Origin: Methylobacterium mesophilicum SR1.6/6
GTDB taxonomy: Bacteria; Pseudomonadota; Alphaproteobacteria; Rhizobiales; Beijerinckiaceae
Length of the DNA: 64,000 nucleotides
Direction of reading: 5' to 3'
Assembly: GCF_000364445.2 (NCBI RefSeq)
Contig: NZ_CP043538.1
Location: 2,921,612-2,985,611, forward strand
The stretch's first letter is position 1, and each line of letters starts with the position of its first letter. Position numbers and translations under genes: made by a program. Positions 9,541-18,612 of this stretch are shown in pieces. The notes beneath the pieces were generated by a model. The model had not been told where the DNA came from. It saw only the letters and a program-made list of their open reading frames with translations, and did not search any database.

Positions 9541-10641
9541 CTATGCGCCGCGGCCGGCCAAGCCTTCGAACCCTAGAGGCAGCGTCTCGGCGGTGGCCCG
9601 TACCCGACCGGTACCGCGGCTCAGGCGCGCGTGGACGGTCGCCATCGTCAGCACGGCCATCGCCAGGATCTGATGCGCCAGCGCGGCCCAGAGCGGCACG
9701 CCGAGAACGAGGGTGGCGATACCGAGCGCGACCTGGAGGAGCACCAGCACCGCGACGCCGCGGGCCCGTGCGGTCGCGCCGGCGTGGCCCTGGAGATGCG
9801 CGTCGGCGGCGTGCAGGATTGCCACGGCCACCACCAGGTAGGCCGTGACGCGATGGTCGAACTGAACCAGGGCGTGGTTGTCGACGAAATTCTCGATCCA
9901 CGGGCGGATCGCGAACAGCGTGTCCGCCGGCGGCACGAGGTGACCGTCCATGGTCGGCCACGTGTTGTAGACGAGACCGGCGTGCGATCCCGCGACGAGG
10001 CCGCCGAGGAAGATCTGCACGAGCACGAGGGCCGGCAGAAGGGTGGCGGTGACGCGCAGGCGCGTCGGCGCAGGCGCCGAGACGCCGCTCCGCTCACCGG
10101 CCGCGAGCCAGACGAGGCCGGCCAAAATCAGACTGGCCGTGGTGAGATGCAGGGCGAGCTTGATTGGCGCCACCGCGGTCATGCCGGGTTGAAGCCCGGA
10201 GGCGACCATGATCCAGCCGATGGCGCCCTGCAGGCCGCCAAGCACGCCCAGGGCGAGCAGGCCGAGCCCGAGGCGGCGGCTGATCCGCCCCTGCCACCAG
10301 AACACGATGAGCGGCAGGAAGAAGGCGAGACCGATGATCCGCCCGAGTAGGCGGTGCCCCCATTCCCAACCGTACAGGACCTTGAACGCGGACAGGCCCA
10401 TGCCCTGGTTCAGGATGTTGTATTGCGGCGTGTCCTTGTACTTGGCGAACTCGGCGGCCCAGTCGGCCTCGGAGAGCGGCGGCAGGGCACCGGTGACCGG
10501 TCGCCACTCGGTGATCGACAGGCCCGATCCGGTGAGCCGGGTCGCGCCACCGACCGCCACCATGGCCACGACCAGAGCCGCGACCACGTACAGCCACGCC
10601 CGCACCCCCGATCGCCGGTCGTCCGTGCCGTCCATGACCAT
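9541..10641 (-). CDS. ctaA: Heme A synthase (COX15/CtaA family)
   Basis: Integral membrane enzyme of 366 aa that oxidises heme O to heme A for aa3-type cytochrome oxidase. Visible family features include GGATRLTGSGLSITEWRP in the first periplasmic region, EWGHRLLGR, AGSHAGLVYNTWPTMDG and the heme-ligand region VQFDHRVTAYLV. About eight membrane segments are present. Length fits the alphaproteobacterial type. An internal ATG two codons downstream is also possible. It stands alone on the minus strand with a divergent DUF2842 gene in front. Confidence 0.93.
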   Translation of the reverse strand: MVMDGTDDRRSGVRAWLYVVAALVVAMVAVGGATRLTGSGLSITEWRPVTGALPPLSEADWAAEFAKYKDTPQYNILNQGMGLSAFKVLYGWEWGHRLLGRIIGLAFFLPLIVFWWQGRISRRLGLGLLALGVLGGLQGAIGWIMVASGLQPGMTAVAPIKLALHLTTASLILAGLVWLAAGERSGVSAPAPTRLRVTATLLPALVLVQIFLGGLVAGSHAGLVYNTWPTMDGHLVPPADTLFAIRPWIENFVDNHALVQFDHRVTAYLVVAVAILHAADAHLQGHAGATARARGVAVLVLLQVALGIATLVLGVPLWAALAHQILAMAVLTMATVHARLSRGTGRVRATAETLPLGFEGLAGRGA

Positions 10642-10861
10642 CCGTACCCCTTCCGCGCCGGCCGCAACGTCTCGGCCGCGGCGCCCGGGTTAGGCGAAGC
10701 GCGCCGCGCCAGCAACGTCGGCGGCGCCGCAGCCGGCGGCCTTACCTGCTGCGTGGCCCGCAACCTTGCCCGCGGCCTTGCGCGCGTTGCCAAGCGCGGC
10801 GCCGGTCGGTAGCGGTCGCCGTCAGCGCCGCCGCGCCGGTCGCAGAGCTTCGGAATCCACC

Positions 10862-11068
10862 ATGCGCCGCCGCACACGCACCCTGATCGGTACCCTGGCG
10901 ATCCTCGCCTTCGTGTGCGTCTACGGGCCTCTCGCGATGGCGCTGGCCGACAGCCGGATCTCCGAAACGCCCGCGGCGGTCCAGGCCGTGCTCTACTCGA
11001 TCCTGGGGATCGCCTGGATCTTCCCGCTCATGCCGCTGATCCGGTGGATGGAGCGCCCGGATCGCTGA
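10862..11068 (+). CDS. DUF2842 family small membrane protein
   Basis: A 68-residue protein with two hydrophobic segments (about residues 7-28 and 38-58) and the pattern of alphaproteobacterial DUF2842, including YSILGIAWIFPLMPLIRWM. The open frame reaches back to 10766, but that extension is Arg/Ala-rich coding noise, and the ATG at 10862 leads straight into the conserved part. It is divergent from ctaA. Function unknown. Confidence 0.8.
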   Translation: MRRRTRTLIGTLAILAFVCVYGPLAMALADSRISETPAAVQAVLYSILGIAWIFPLMPLIRWMERPDR

Positions 11069-11137
11069 CGCGGACCCTCGATTTCGCCGCACTCGGGCGC
11101 CACAAGCGTTCGCGTCCGCCGCTGAGATCAAGCCTCC

Positions 11138-11491
11138 GTGTCCTCTTCCTTCCTGCGCCTGACGCCCCTGGCCGCCCTTGTCGTGCTGCTGGCCCCGCTG
11201 CCGGCTCCGGCGCAGGGGACGCCGCGCTCCATCGGCGAGTGCGAGCGGCTCAAGAACGATCTCGCCTACAATCAGTGCCTGGCGATGTTCGGCCCGGCGG
11301 CCAAGAACGTGGCCGGCGGCTACGCCTCGGCCGACATCGCCTCGACACCGGCGGCGGCCATGGCGGAGCCGATCCCGCAGGTCGAGGAAACTGCCGAAGC
11401 CACCACGAGCCGCCGGCGCCGCTACCGCGCGAGCCGCGGCCGGCAATATGCCTCCTTCTCCACCGGCTATCGCCACCGGCGGCGTCACTGA
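11138..11491 (+). CDS. Small exported protein, basic C-terminus, unknown function
   Basis: A 117-residue protein starting with GTG. It has a signal peptide ending near APAPAQG and then a short region with two cysteines (ECERLKNDLAYNQCL). A Pro/Ala stretch and a C-terminus rich in Arg, Tyr and Ser follow. The Cys pair could form a disulfide in the periplasm. I do not recognise the family. It converges with the polysaccharide deacetylase gene, 15 bases away. Confidence 0.65.
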   Translation: MSSSFLRLTPLAALVVLLAPLPAPAQGTPRSIGECERLKNDLAYNQCLAMFGPAAKNVAGGYASADIASTPAAAMAEPIPQVEETAEATTSRRRRYRASRGRQYASFSTGYRHRRRH

Positions 11492-11506
11492 GGCCGAGGG
11501 CTCGGG

Positions 11507-12568
11507 TCAGGCGACGTTGAGGCGGCGGCCGCGGTTCCAGGCCAGGAACGGCACCCCCGAGAGCAGGCCCGCCAGCGCCGCGCGCGACTGGTGGCAACCG
11601 TTCACCGAAACCCGCGGCAACGCGTGGAGGTGGCCGGCGTGGTCGGCGAAGAGATGACCAGGCCGTGTGGTCACCGCCGTGTCGAAGCCCATGGCGCTGG
11701 CCAAGGCGAATTCCCGCGGTCCCGCCGAACCGGGATCTCCGACCGGGTAGGACAGGTGGCGGACCGGACGTCCGAGTTCCGCCTCGATCCGGTCGCGTCC
11801 CTCGGCGATCTCGCGGGCCGCCACAGCGGCTTCGTGCTTGGCGAGCATCGGATGGCTGACCGTGTGGGCGCCGAAGGTCACCGCGGGGTCGCGGGCCAGC
11901 GCGCGCATCTCATCCCAGGACAGGCACAGGTCGGCGGCCAGCGCGCCTGGCGTGAAGCCCGCCTGCCGGCAGAGGTCCGCGATCCGCGCGAGGAGAAGTT
12001 CCTCGTCGCCGCCGCGCAGGTCACGGTAGATGACATCGAAGGCGATCGCCTTCTCCTGCGGACTGCGGGCCGGCAGGTCGAGGCTGCGCGACCCGATGGT
12101 GATCCGCACTCGGTCGAGCCGCACGATCGCGCGCTCGAGCTCGAGCCACCAGAGCCGCCCCCGCTGATCTGCGAAGGCGCTGGTGACGAACAGCGTCCAG
12201 GGAACGCCATGGCGGGCCAAGACGGGCCGCGCGTGCACGACGTTGTCGCGATAGCCGTCATCGAAGGTCAGGGCCGCGAAGGGTGGGCCGTAATCCGGGG
12301 CGGCGAGGCGCCTCGGTACCTCATCGAGCCCGATCACCTCGAAGCCGCGGGCGTCAAGCTCGCGCAGGGTCAGGTCGAGGAAATCGGGCGTGATGGACAG
12401 CAGCCGGTTCGGCGCGAAGGCCGGCACGGGGTCGGGGCTGACATGGTGGAAGGTGAGGATCACACCGAGGCCACGCGCGGCCGGCGCCAGCCATCGATCC
12501 GCGCCGACCGCCTGGATGGCGCGGAAACCGGATGCGAAGATCCGGTGCTTGGTGCGCGACGACAGCAT
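11507..12568 (-). CDS. Polysaccharide deacetylase family protein
   Basis: A 353-residue carbohydrate esterase family 4 protein. The NodB-type motif TFDDGYRDN gives the catalytic Asp and a metal Asp, and GAHTVSHPML supplies the H-x3-H metal ligands. It would remove acetyl groups from N-acetyl sugars in an exported or lipid-linked polysaccharide. No clear signal peptide is seen, so the cell location is uncertain. The frame extends to a TTG at 12652, but the ATG at 12568 starts a normal N-terminus. It lies in the exopolysaccharide region. Confidence 0.87.
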   Translation of the reverse strand: MLSSRTKHRIFASGFRAIQAVGADRWLAPAARGLGVILTFHHVSPDPVPAFAPNRLLSITPDFLDLTLRELDARGFEVIGLDEVPRRLAAPDYGPPFAALTFDDGYRDNVVHARPVLARHGVPWTLFVTSAFADQRGRLWWLELERAIVRLDRVRITIGSRSLDLPARSPQEKAIAFDVIYRDLRGGDEELLLARIADLCRQAGFTPGALAADLCLSWDEMRALARDPAVTFGAHTVSHPMLAKHEAAVAAREIAEGRDRIEAELGRPVRHLSYPVGDPGSAGPREFALASAMGFDTAVTTRPGHLFADHAGHLHALPRVSVNGCHQSRAALAGLLSGVPFLAWNRGRRLNVA

Positions 12569-12817
12569 GGCCCTGAACCGATCGAGCCGCACGGCCCGGA
12601 TCCGCGCAGCGTGCGCATCGCGCGGTAAAGAAAGCCGAAAGACCCCTGGCAAGACCAGTCATTCGCGAACGGTCTATTAGCCAAGACGGAGCTTTGCCGG
12701 GGAATTGCTGCAGTGCCGGCGGTTGGTTTCCACCTCGAGTGATGGGCTGTTCAGTCGATGCCGCGCAGGTTGTGGGCCGGCTGATGGATCATATGCGGTT
12801 CGGGGGAGTTCGGGGCC

Positions 12818-14002
12818 ATGGCGGTCGGTGTCCACATCACGGGAACGGGCATGGTCGACACGCGGGCTGACGGTGCGCTGGTCGCCGAGATCGTGTCCGG
12901 CTTGGCGGCAGCCGAGGGATGCTGGCGTCGGATCGAGGCGGATCCGGCCAGCCTGCAGACGCCCTACCAGCGTTTCGACTGGTCGATGGCCTATCTCCGG
13001 TCGACCGGGAGCCTTGACGATGCGCGGGTCGCGCTCGTGCGGGACGGCGAGGGGCGCGTGCGTCTGATCCTGCCGCTGACGGTGCGACGTGAGTACGGGC
13101 TCTGCATCGCCCGGGCCGTGGGCGACACGCACGCGAACTATCACATGCCGCTCTTCGCGACGCGCGATGCGGCCGCGATCCCCGCTGCCGAAATTCGGGC
13201 CGCCCTGGTCCGGGCCGGGCGATCGGCCGGCATCGACCTCTACGCGCTGCAGCACCAGCCGCTGATGTGGGAGGGTGCGGCGAATCCTCTGGCCTCGACC
13301 GGCGAGCCTGAGCCCAGCGACGCCTACGGCCTGATGCTGGGACCGGATCCCGAGACCACGGTGCGGCGCGTCTTCAGCGCCGATGCCCGCAAGAAGCTGC
13401 GCTCGAAGGAGAAGCGGCTCATCGAGGCGAAGGGGGCCGTCGCCTATCGCCGCGCCGAGACGCCCGAGGAGGTCACGCGTTTCCTCGGCGCCTTCTACAC
13501 ACAGAAGGCCGCCCGCTTCGCGGGAATGGGCATTGCCGATCCGTATGCCGACCCGGCGATCCGCGCATTCCTGGAGACTGCCGCGTCAGGTCCGGCCCCG
13601 GCGGTGGAGCTGTACGCCCTCTGCCTCGCCGAGAGCGGGCGCGTGCTCGCCACCTTCGGGGGGGCCGTCAGCGACCGTCGATTCAGCGGAATGATGACTG
13701 CCTTCGATGCCGATCCGGAAGTCGCCAAGTTCAGCCCCGGCGATCTCCTGCTGCAGCACCTCATCCACGATCAGACTGCGCGGGGCCGTCAGGGTTTCGA
13801 CCTCGGGGTCGGCGAGGCGCGTTACAAGGCCAGCATCTGCGACGAGACCATCGGCCTGGTGGAGACCCTCGTGCCGGTCACCGCGAAGGGCCGCGCCTAC
13901 GGATTCCTGCGGCGGGGCCTCACGCGCACGAAGCGGCGGATCAAGCGCGACCCACGCTTGTACGTGGCCCTCCAGCGGCTGCGGACGCTGCGCCGGGGCT
14001 GA
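12818..14002 (+). CDS. GNAT/BioF2-like acyltransferase, exopolysaccharide-linked
   Basis: A 394-residue protein whose second half (about residues 180-350) matches the BioF2-like/CelD acetyltransferase domain. This half contains DARKKLRSKEKRL, the FYTQKAARFAGMGI region and FDLGVGEARYK near the end. Such proteins acylate sugars or peptides and are common in exopolysaccharide and cellulose loci. The ATG at 12818 has GGGGGAG upstream. The gene converges with the wzz-like gene, 6 bases apart. The acyl donor and substrate are unknown. Confidence 0.82.
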   Translation: MAVGVHITGTGMVDTRADGALVAEIVSGLAAAEGCWRRIEADPASLQTPYQRFDWSMAYLRSTGSLDDARVALVRDGEGRVRLILPLTVRREYGLCIARAVGDTHANYHMPLFATRDAAAIPAAEIRAALVRAGRSAGIDLYALQHQPLMWEGAANPLASTGEPEPSDAYGLMLGPDPETTVRRVFSADARKKLRSKEKRLIEAKGAVAYRRAETPEEVTRFLGAFYTQKAARFAGMGIADPYADPAIRAFLETAASGPAPAVELYALCLAESGRVLATFGGAVSDRRFSGMMTAFDADPEVAKFSPGDLLLQHLIHDQTARGRQGFDLGVGEARYKASICDETIGLVETLVPVTAKGRAYGFLRRGLTRTKRRIKRDPRLYVALQRLRTLRRG

Positions 14003-14008
14003 ACGCAA

Positions 14009-16243
14009 TCACGCGGCGTTCAGACGCAAGTCGGTCGCGGCACCGTCGGCTGTCTTGATGTCTGCGTCCGTGACGGCGCGGTCCTGAGCGACGAGGATCT
14101 GGCCGGCACCCGCATCCTCCGCGATGGCGTAGAGATCGGCCAGCGCCGGATCCTCGGCCGGGGCGTTGGAGGCGATCACGACGCTGTCCATGTGGCCGGC
14201 GACGAGATCCAGCACGTCCACGGCGCCCGGAACGGCGTGGATCCGGCACACGACCCAATCGTAGGCCTCCGCCATCGCCTCGAAGGTCAGCACCAGAGCA
14301 TCCGGCTCTTCGAACAGGACCGTCTCGTCGAGTTCTCCGGCGGCGATGCGGTGCAGTTTGCTGTCGCGGTCGGCCTGGATCGCATCGAGGAACGCGGCTT
14401 CGCCGGCGACAAGATCGGTGAAACCGAGGCTTGAGGCCTGCCCGGAAGGCGCGTTGAGCTCCACGGCCACGAGGGAGCCCCGGCCGCTCAAGGCGCCCGA
14501 GAGGGCCTCGAAAAGCGACGGCGTGCCCTGCGCAGCCTCGGTCTCCACGATCAGGACGCAGCGTCCGGTCCGCGCTGCCTCGCCGCGCGGCGCGGAGGTG
14601 ATCCGTTCGACCAGTGGGCCGAGGTCGAACGCCGCCGCGCCGTCCGCTGCCGGTGCCGGATGCGCGTCGACGGCAGCCGCTTCTCCGGGCTCGTCAGACT
14701 CGGACCATCGTGCCGGCGGCATCGCCTCCGGGAAGGCGAAGACCGGACGCTCCAGGACCGGCTCGCGGCGCTCACGATCCTCCGCCGGATCGAAGTGGCC
14801 GCCGCGAACGGCCCCGATCCGGGCGCCTTCGGCCAGGAGGGCACGGGCGATCACGGCGCCAGCGGAGAGCATCAGCGTGAGCAGCGTCGCGAAGCCGACG
14901 ATCGGCAGCTTTTTCGGGAAGGACGGTACCTCCGGCGTGACCGCGCGGGAGACGACGCGGGCATCCGCCGGGGTCGCGGCCTCGCCGTCGCGCGCAGCCG
15001 CCTCGCGGTAGCGGGACAGATAGGATTCGAGCTGCTCCCGCTGAACCTTGGCTTCGCGCTCCAGCGCCCGGAGCTGGACCTCGCTGGCGTTGCCCTTGAC
15101 GACCACGTCCTGCTGGCCGTCGACGGCGGCCTGCAAGCTCTCGACCCGGGCGCCCGCGATCTTGGCGTCGTTCTCCATCGTCCGCACGACGCGCTCGGCC
15201 GAGGCCTTGATCTGCGCGTCGAGGTCCTGAAGCTGCGCGTTCAGCTCCTTGATCCGCGGATGGGCCGGCAGCAGCGTGCGCGACTCGAGAGCGAGCTGTG
15301 CGCGGACGGCGATCCGGTTCTCCACGATGCGGCGGATCACCTCGTTGTTGGCGACGTCCGGGATCTCGAAGGCGCGCCCGTCCTTGATCAGGTCGTTGAT
15401 GGCCTTCACCTTACCGGTCAGATCCGCCTTGAGGATCCGGGTGGCCGAGAGCTGGCTCGACAACTCGCCGAGCTGCTGGGCCGTGAGCGGCCGGCCCGCG
15501 GCGCCGGCGCTGCCGACGAGTCCGTTCTTGGCGCGGAACGCCTCGACTTTCGCCTCCGCTTCGGCCACGCGCTTGCGCAGGCCGTCGATGTTGCCGCCGA
15601 GCCAGGTGGAGGCGTAGCGCGCCGTATCGACCTTGTCGGCTTCGAGCGACGAGATGTAGAGCTGCGCGATGGTGTTCGCGCCCTCGGCGGCGAGCTTCGC
15701 GTCCTTCGAGCGGAACTCGATGGTCAGGATGCGGGACTTGCCTGCGGGATAGACCAGCAGATGGTCGAAATAGGCGTCGAGCACCCGGTCCTCGGCCGGG
15801 CGATCGAGGGGATTGGCGCCGATGCCGAGCATCATCAGCACGCGCTGCACCGGACCGATGCTGCCGGCGCCGGGATCGAACTCCGCGTTGCCGACGAGCT
15901 TGAGCCGGCGGATCGCCTCCCGGGCGAGGTCGCGCGACATGACGACCTGCACTTGGCTCGCCACGGCCTGCTCGTCGATGGGCACCTGCTGGTCGGCACG
16001 CTCCTGGGCGTTGCGCGCGAAGGCGGCGTCGCGACTCTCGAGGATCAGCTTCGACTCACCCGTGTAGCGGGGGCTAACCACGTTGACGAAGACGCTCGCC
16101 CCGAGGGCGACCACAAGTGTCGGGCCGACGATCCAGCCGATCGAGCGACGGAGCACACGCGGGACTTGAGCGAGGCCGAGACCTTCCGCCTGCGGCTGTA
16201 GCCCCGGTTCGGCGTAGGTCGAGCGTTGACGGATTCGGGACAT
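14009..16243 (-). CDS. Polysaccharide chain-length determinant (Wzz/GumC-like) with degenerate kinase-like domain
   Basis: A 744-residue inner-membrane protein. A first membrane segment (about residues 35-55) is followed by a Wzz domain and a long coiled-coil periplasmic part. A second membrane segment follows the PxxPxxP-like VPSFPKKLPIVG stretch near residue 450. The C-terminal cytoplasmic part resembles the BY-kinase (CpsD) fold. However, the Walker A position reads VETEAAQGTPSL and lacks the GKS, so nucleotide binding is doubtful. It should control polymer length together with the Wza-like protein encoded divergently. I chose the ATG at 16243 over 16282. Confidence 0.87.
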   Translation of the reverse strand: MSRIRQRSTYAEPGLQPQAEGLGLAQVPRVLRRSIGWIVGPTLVVALGASVFVNVVSPRYTGESKLILESRDAAFARNAQERADQQVPIDEQAVASQVQVVMSRDLAREAIRRLKLVGNAEFDPGAGSIGPVQRVLMMLGIGANPLDRPAEDRVLDAYFDHLLVYPAGKSRILTIEFRSKDAKLAAEGANTIAQLYISSLEADKVDTARYASTWLGGNIDGLRKRVAEAEAKVEAFRAKNGLVGSAGAAGRPLTAQQLGELSSQLSATRILKADLTGKVKAINDLIKDGRAFEIPDVANNEVIRRIVENRIAVRAQLALESRTLLPAHPRIKELNAQLQDLDAQIKASAERVVRTMENDAKIAGARVESLQAAVDGQQDVVVKGNASEVQLRALEREAKVQREQLESYLSRYREAAARDGEAATPADARVVSRAVTPEVPSFPKKLPIVGFATLLTLMLSAGAVIARALLAEGARIGAVRGGHFDPAEDRERREPVLERPVFAFPEAMPPARWSESDEPGEAAAVDAHPAPAADGAAAFDLGPLVERITSAPRGEAARTGRCVLIVETEAAQGTPSLFEALSGALSGRGSLVAVELNAPSGQASSLGFTDLVAGEAAFLDAIQADRDSKLHRIAAGELDETVLFEEPDALVLTFEAMAEAYDWVVCRIHAVPGAVDVLDLVAGHMDSVVIASNAPAEDPALADLYAIAEDAGAGQILVAQDRAVTDADIKTADGAATDLRLNAA

Positions 16244-16421
16244 TCGGACGCTCTGGCGGCGGAGGCAGACCGGGCAGCGCACGGTGCCGCCCGGCGGCCA
16301 TTAGTGGATGTTAAGGTTGCTTAAGAGTTAAAGCGGGCCTCGACCGACAAAGCCGCCTTCGGCCGGGCGCGTGATCAAGTTTCGTTAACCTTAACAGCCT
16401 AAACCCGCCGCAACCGCATCC

Positions 16422-17009
16422 ATGACGGCGATGGTGATGAACCGGCGCGCTCTCCTCCTCTCCCTCGGCTCGACCCTGGCGCTCGGCGGGTGTCTGCGCC
16501 CGACATTCCGCACCGGCGAGCTCGACGCCACCGGCACCGGGTCGATCGCCGCGCGGTACACACTCGCGGCCGGCGACAAGCTTCGGGTCATCGTGTTCGG
16601 TCAGGACAACCTGTCCAACATCTACGCGGTCGACGGGGCGGGTCGGATCGCGATGCCGCTGATTGGCACCGTGCAGGTGGGCGGCCAGACCACCGGGCAG
16701 GCGGCCCGGGCGGTCGAGGCCAAGCTCGCCTCGGGCTTCGTGCGCGAGCCGCATGTGACGGTCGAAGTCGACGCCTACCGGCCGTTCTACATCCTGGGCG
16801 AAGTTACGACCTCGGGCCAGTACCCGTTCGTCAACGGCATGACGGTCGAGACCGCCGTTGCGATCGCCGCAGGCTTCGGCCCTCGGGCCGCGCGCGACTA
16901 CGCCGTCCTGACCCGTGACACCGGCGGCACCCTGGTATCCGGGATCGTGCCGATGACCTACTCGGTCCGGCCCGGCGACACGATTGTCATCAAGGAGCGG
17001 TTCTTCTGA
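16422..17009 (+). CDS. Polysaccharide export lipoprotein (Wza/GumB family)
   Basis: A 195-residue outer-membrane export protein. The signal sequence ends in a lipobox (LALGGC, Cys at residue 25). This is followed by the Poly_export domain with YTLAAGDKLRVIVFGQ and a SLBB-type domain (YILGEVTTSGQYPFVNGMTV). It forms the outer-membrane channel for exopolysaccharide in partnership with the divergent Wzz-like protein. An alternative start at 16437 would give an even more typical signal peptide. Length is normal for short GumB-type proteins. Confidence 0.9.
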   Translation: MTAMVMNRRALLLSLGSTLALGGCLRPTFRTGELDATGTGSIAARYTLAAGDKLRVIVFGQDNLSNIYAVDGAGRIAMPLIGTVQVGGQTTGQAARAVEAKLASGFVREPHVTVEVDAYRPFYILGEVTTSGQYPFVNGMTVETAVAIAAGFGPRAARDYAVLTRDTGGTLVSGIVPMTYSVRPGDTIVIKERFF

Positions 17010-17021
17010 GAGCGGCGCACC

Positions 17022-17657
17022 CTACTGGTTGCTCTGCCAGGGATTGATGACTCGCATCGCCGTCTTCTGCTCCGGAATCGGCGTGGCGATCGGCGCCTCC
17101 GTCTTGGCCGCGCGCGCAACCATGCGGCGAGCCTCCTGGGCCGGCAGCGCGCCGACCGGTGTGAACAAGCCGGCCAGTACCTTCCGCGTCCCCTTGCTCA
17201 CCAAGCGCGAGTTCTGAACCGGCTCGAAGTCGCGCATCGCGTGCCGCCTGTCGGGATCGCCCGCGAAAACCTTGGCTCCCGAATTCAACACGACGATATC
17301 GCCCGGCCGCAGCGTCTCGTCCTTCATGAACGCCGCCGCGGCACCGCCCTTCATGTCGATCGCCACCTGCCGCTGGCTGATCTCCGGCTCCTTCACGCGG
17401 ATCTTGATCGGAAGCGCGGCATAACGCGTCTGGAAGTGCCTGCGACCGGCGCCGAGGCGCGGGGTCGAGCGGCGACCGTAGGCGTAGGATGACAAGTCGG
17501 GCGCGGCCGTGGGCGCCGGGGCGGCCTGCTGCGGGGCCGGCCTGCCGCCGAACAGCATCTCGAGGAAGCCCAACTCCGCCGCCTCGGCGCGGAACGCGGT
17601 CCCGGCCAGAAGCGCGCCGGCGATGATCGCCAGCGTGCCGCCCGTGCGAAGCCTCAT
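17022..17657 (-). CDS. Exported protein of unknown function
   Basis: A 211-residue protein with a signal peptide (MRLRTGGTLAIIAGALLAG... ending near AEA). The mature part opens with a short LGFLEMLFGG helix, then a Pro/Ala linker. Next comes a basic region with the segment GAGRRHFQTRYAALP, as in some cell-wall-associated alphaproteobacterial proteins. No catalytic motif is visible. The ATG at 17657 was chosen because the signal peptide starts there. The longer frame to 17750 adds 31 polar residues. Confidence 0.7.
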   Translation of the reverse strand: MRLRTGGTLAIIAGALLAGTAFRAEAAELGFLEMLFGGRPAPQQAAPAPTAAPDLSSYAYGRRSTPRLGAGRRHFQTRYAALPIKIRVKEPEISQRQVAIDMKGGAAAAFMKDETLRPGDIVVLNSGAKVFAGDPDRRHAMRDFEPVQNSRLVSKGTRKVLAGLFTPVGALPAQEARRMVARAAKTEAPIATPIPEQKTAMRVINPWQSNQ

Positions 17658-17844
17658 GTCGTCCTCCGGAAACGACGCCCGACGCGAGCATCCATGCTTC
17701 AACTGCAGGTCGAGGGTACGGGTTCCGGCGCAGGGTCGATCGCTGCGCAAACTTCAGAACAACGCAAGGTATGGTGGGTATTCGACGAATCAGTCGATCA
17801 ATAGATTGTGCAAAAGCGATCTGGAGCGATTGCGATTGCTTCGG

Positions 17845-18093
17845 TCAGCCGGGCGCGGACTGCTCACCCTCGCCGATACAGTCCAGGGCCCGCTCCACGG
17901 CGCCGACGGCATCGAGGAGGTGCTGAACCGTGCGCTCCACTTCGAGGGCGGGGCGCCCCATCGCGGCGGCGCGGGCGCTCACGTCCTCGAGCTGCTCCAG
18001 GAGGGCGAGCAGGTCGCCCGCCACGGTCACGACCTCGCAGCGGGCGAGGCGGGCAACTGTGGGGCGTGGACGGAAAGGCAGGACGTTGGTCAT
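17845..18093 (-). CDS. Small hypothetical protein
   Basis: An 82-residue frame starting with ATG. Its C-terminal 60 residues form a likely amphipathic helical bundle (VAGDLLALLEQLEDVSARA and VERTVQHLLDAVGAVERAL). No Shine-Dalgarno sequence is visible upstream. Codon use is normal for the region. No recognised domain. It may be a real small gene or a chance frame. Confidence 0.45.
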   Translation of the reverse strand: MTNVLPFRPRPTVARLARCEVVTVAGDLLALLEQLEDVSARAAAMGRPALEVERTVQHLLDAVGAVERALDCIGEGEQSAPG

Positions 18094-18363
18094 CGGAGGA
18101 GAGTGTCGCCTGAAAGACCCCGCGTTTGCCAGGGGTCGGCGGCCTCACTCAACACGATTGGCGGCCCGTGTCCTGAGCAAAGCGGGGGTGTGGTGGATTT
18201 TCCGTGGCCGGCGCGCATCGGAGGCGGCAGATCGGATTTACGCCCTGCCGTCGACCTTGACGGATCGTCCTCGGCGCTGACCATGCCGCGGGAGCCCCTC
18301 CAACCGCTACCGGATCGGTCGATACCAATTCACCGATCGATTCGACACCTGTCAGGATCCGAT

Positions 18364-18579
18364 ATGCGTGTGACCCTTCTCGCCCTGTCCGTGCTGGCGG
18401 CCGGCGGCCTGTGCGCCTGCACCACCGACGGCCCGGACTCGCGCAGCGGCCTCGCCGAGACCTTCAATCTCGACAACTACCGGGCGTCCAGCAACACGAA
18501 CGGCACGCAGACCCGCCGCGACGTGAACCGCGCCTACACGCAGCCGACCCTGCCGACGATCGGCAACCGCGGGATGTGA
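18364..18579 (+). CDS. Small lipoprotein
   Basis: A 71-residue protein. Its signal peptide MRVTLLALSVLAAGGLCAC contains a lipobox ending in Cys, followed by a short polar, Asn/Thr-rich tail. AGGA lies 8 bases upstream of the ATG. It is likely anchored in the inner or outer membrane. Function unknown. The longer open frame upstream of 18364 is not supported by a signal or start. Confidence 0.65.
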   Translation: MRVTLLALSVLAAGGLCACTTDGPDSRSGLAETFNLDNYRASSNTNGTQTRRDVNRAYTQPTLPTIGNRGM

Positions 18580-18612
18580 GACCCTGACTCACGGGCCTCT
18601 GTTCGAGCCGGA

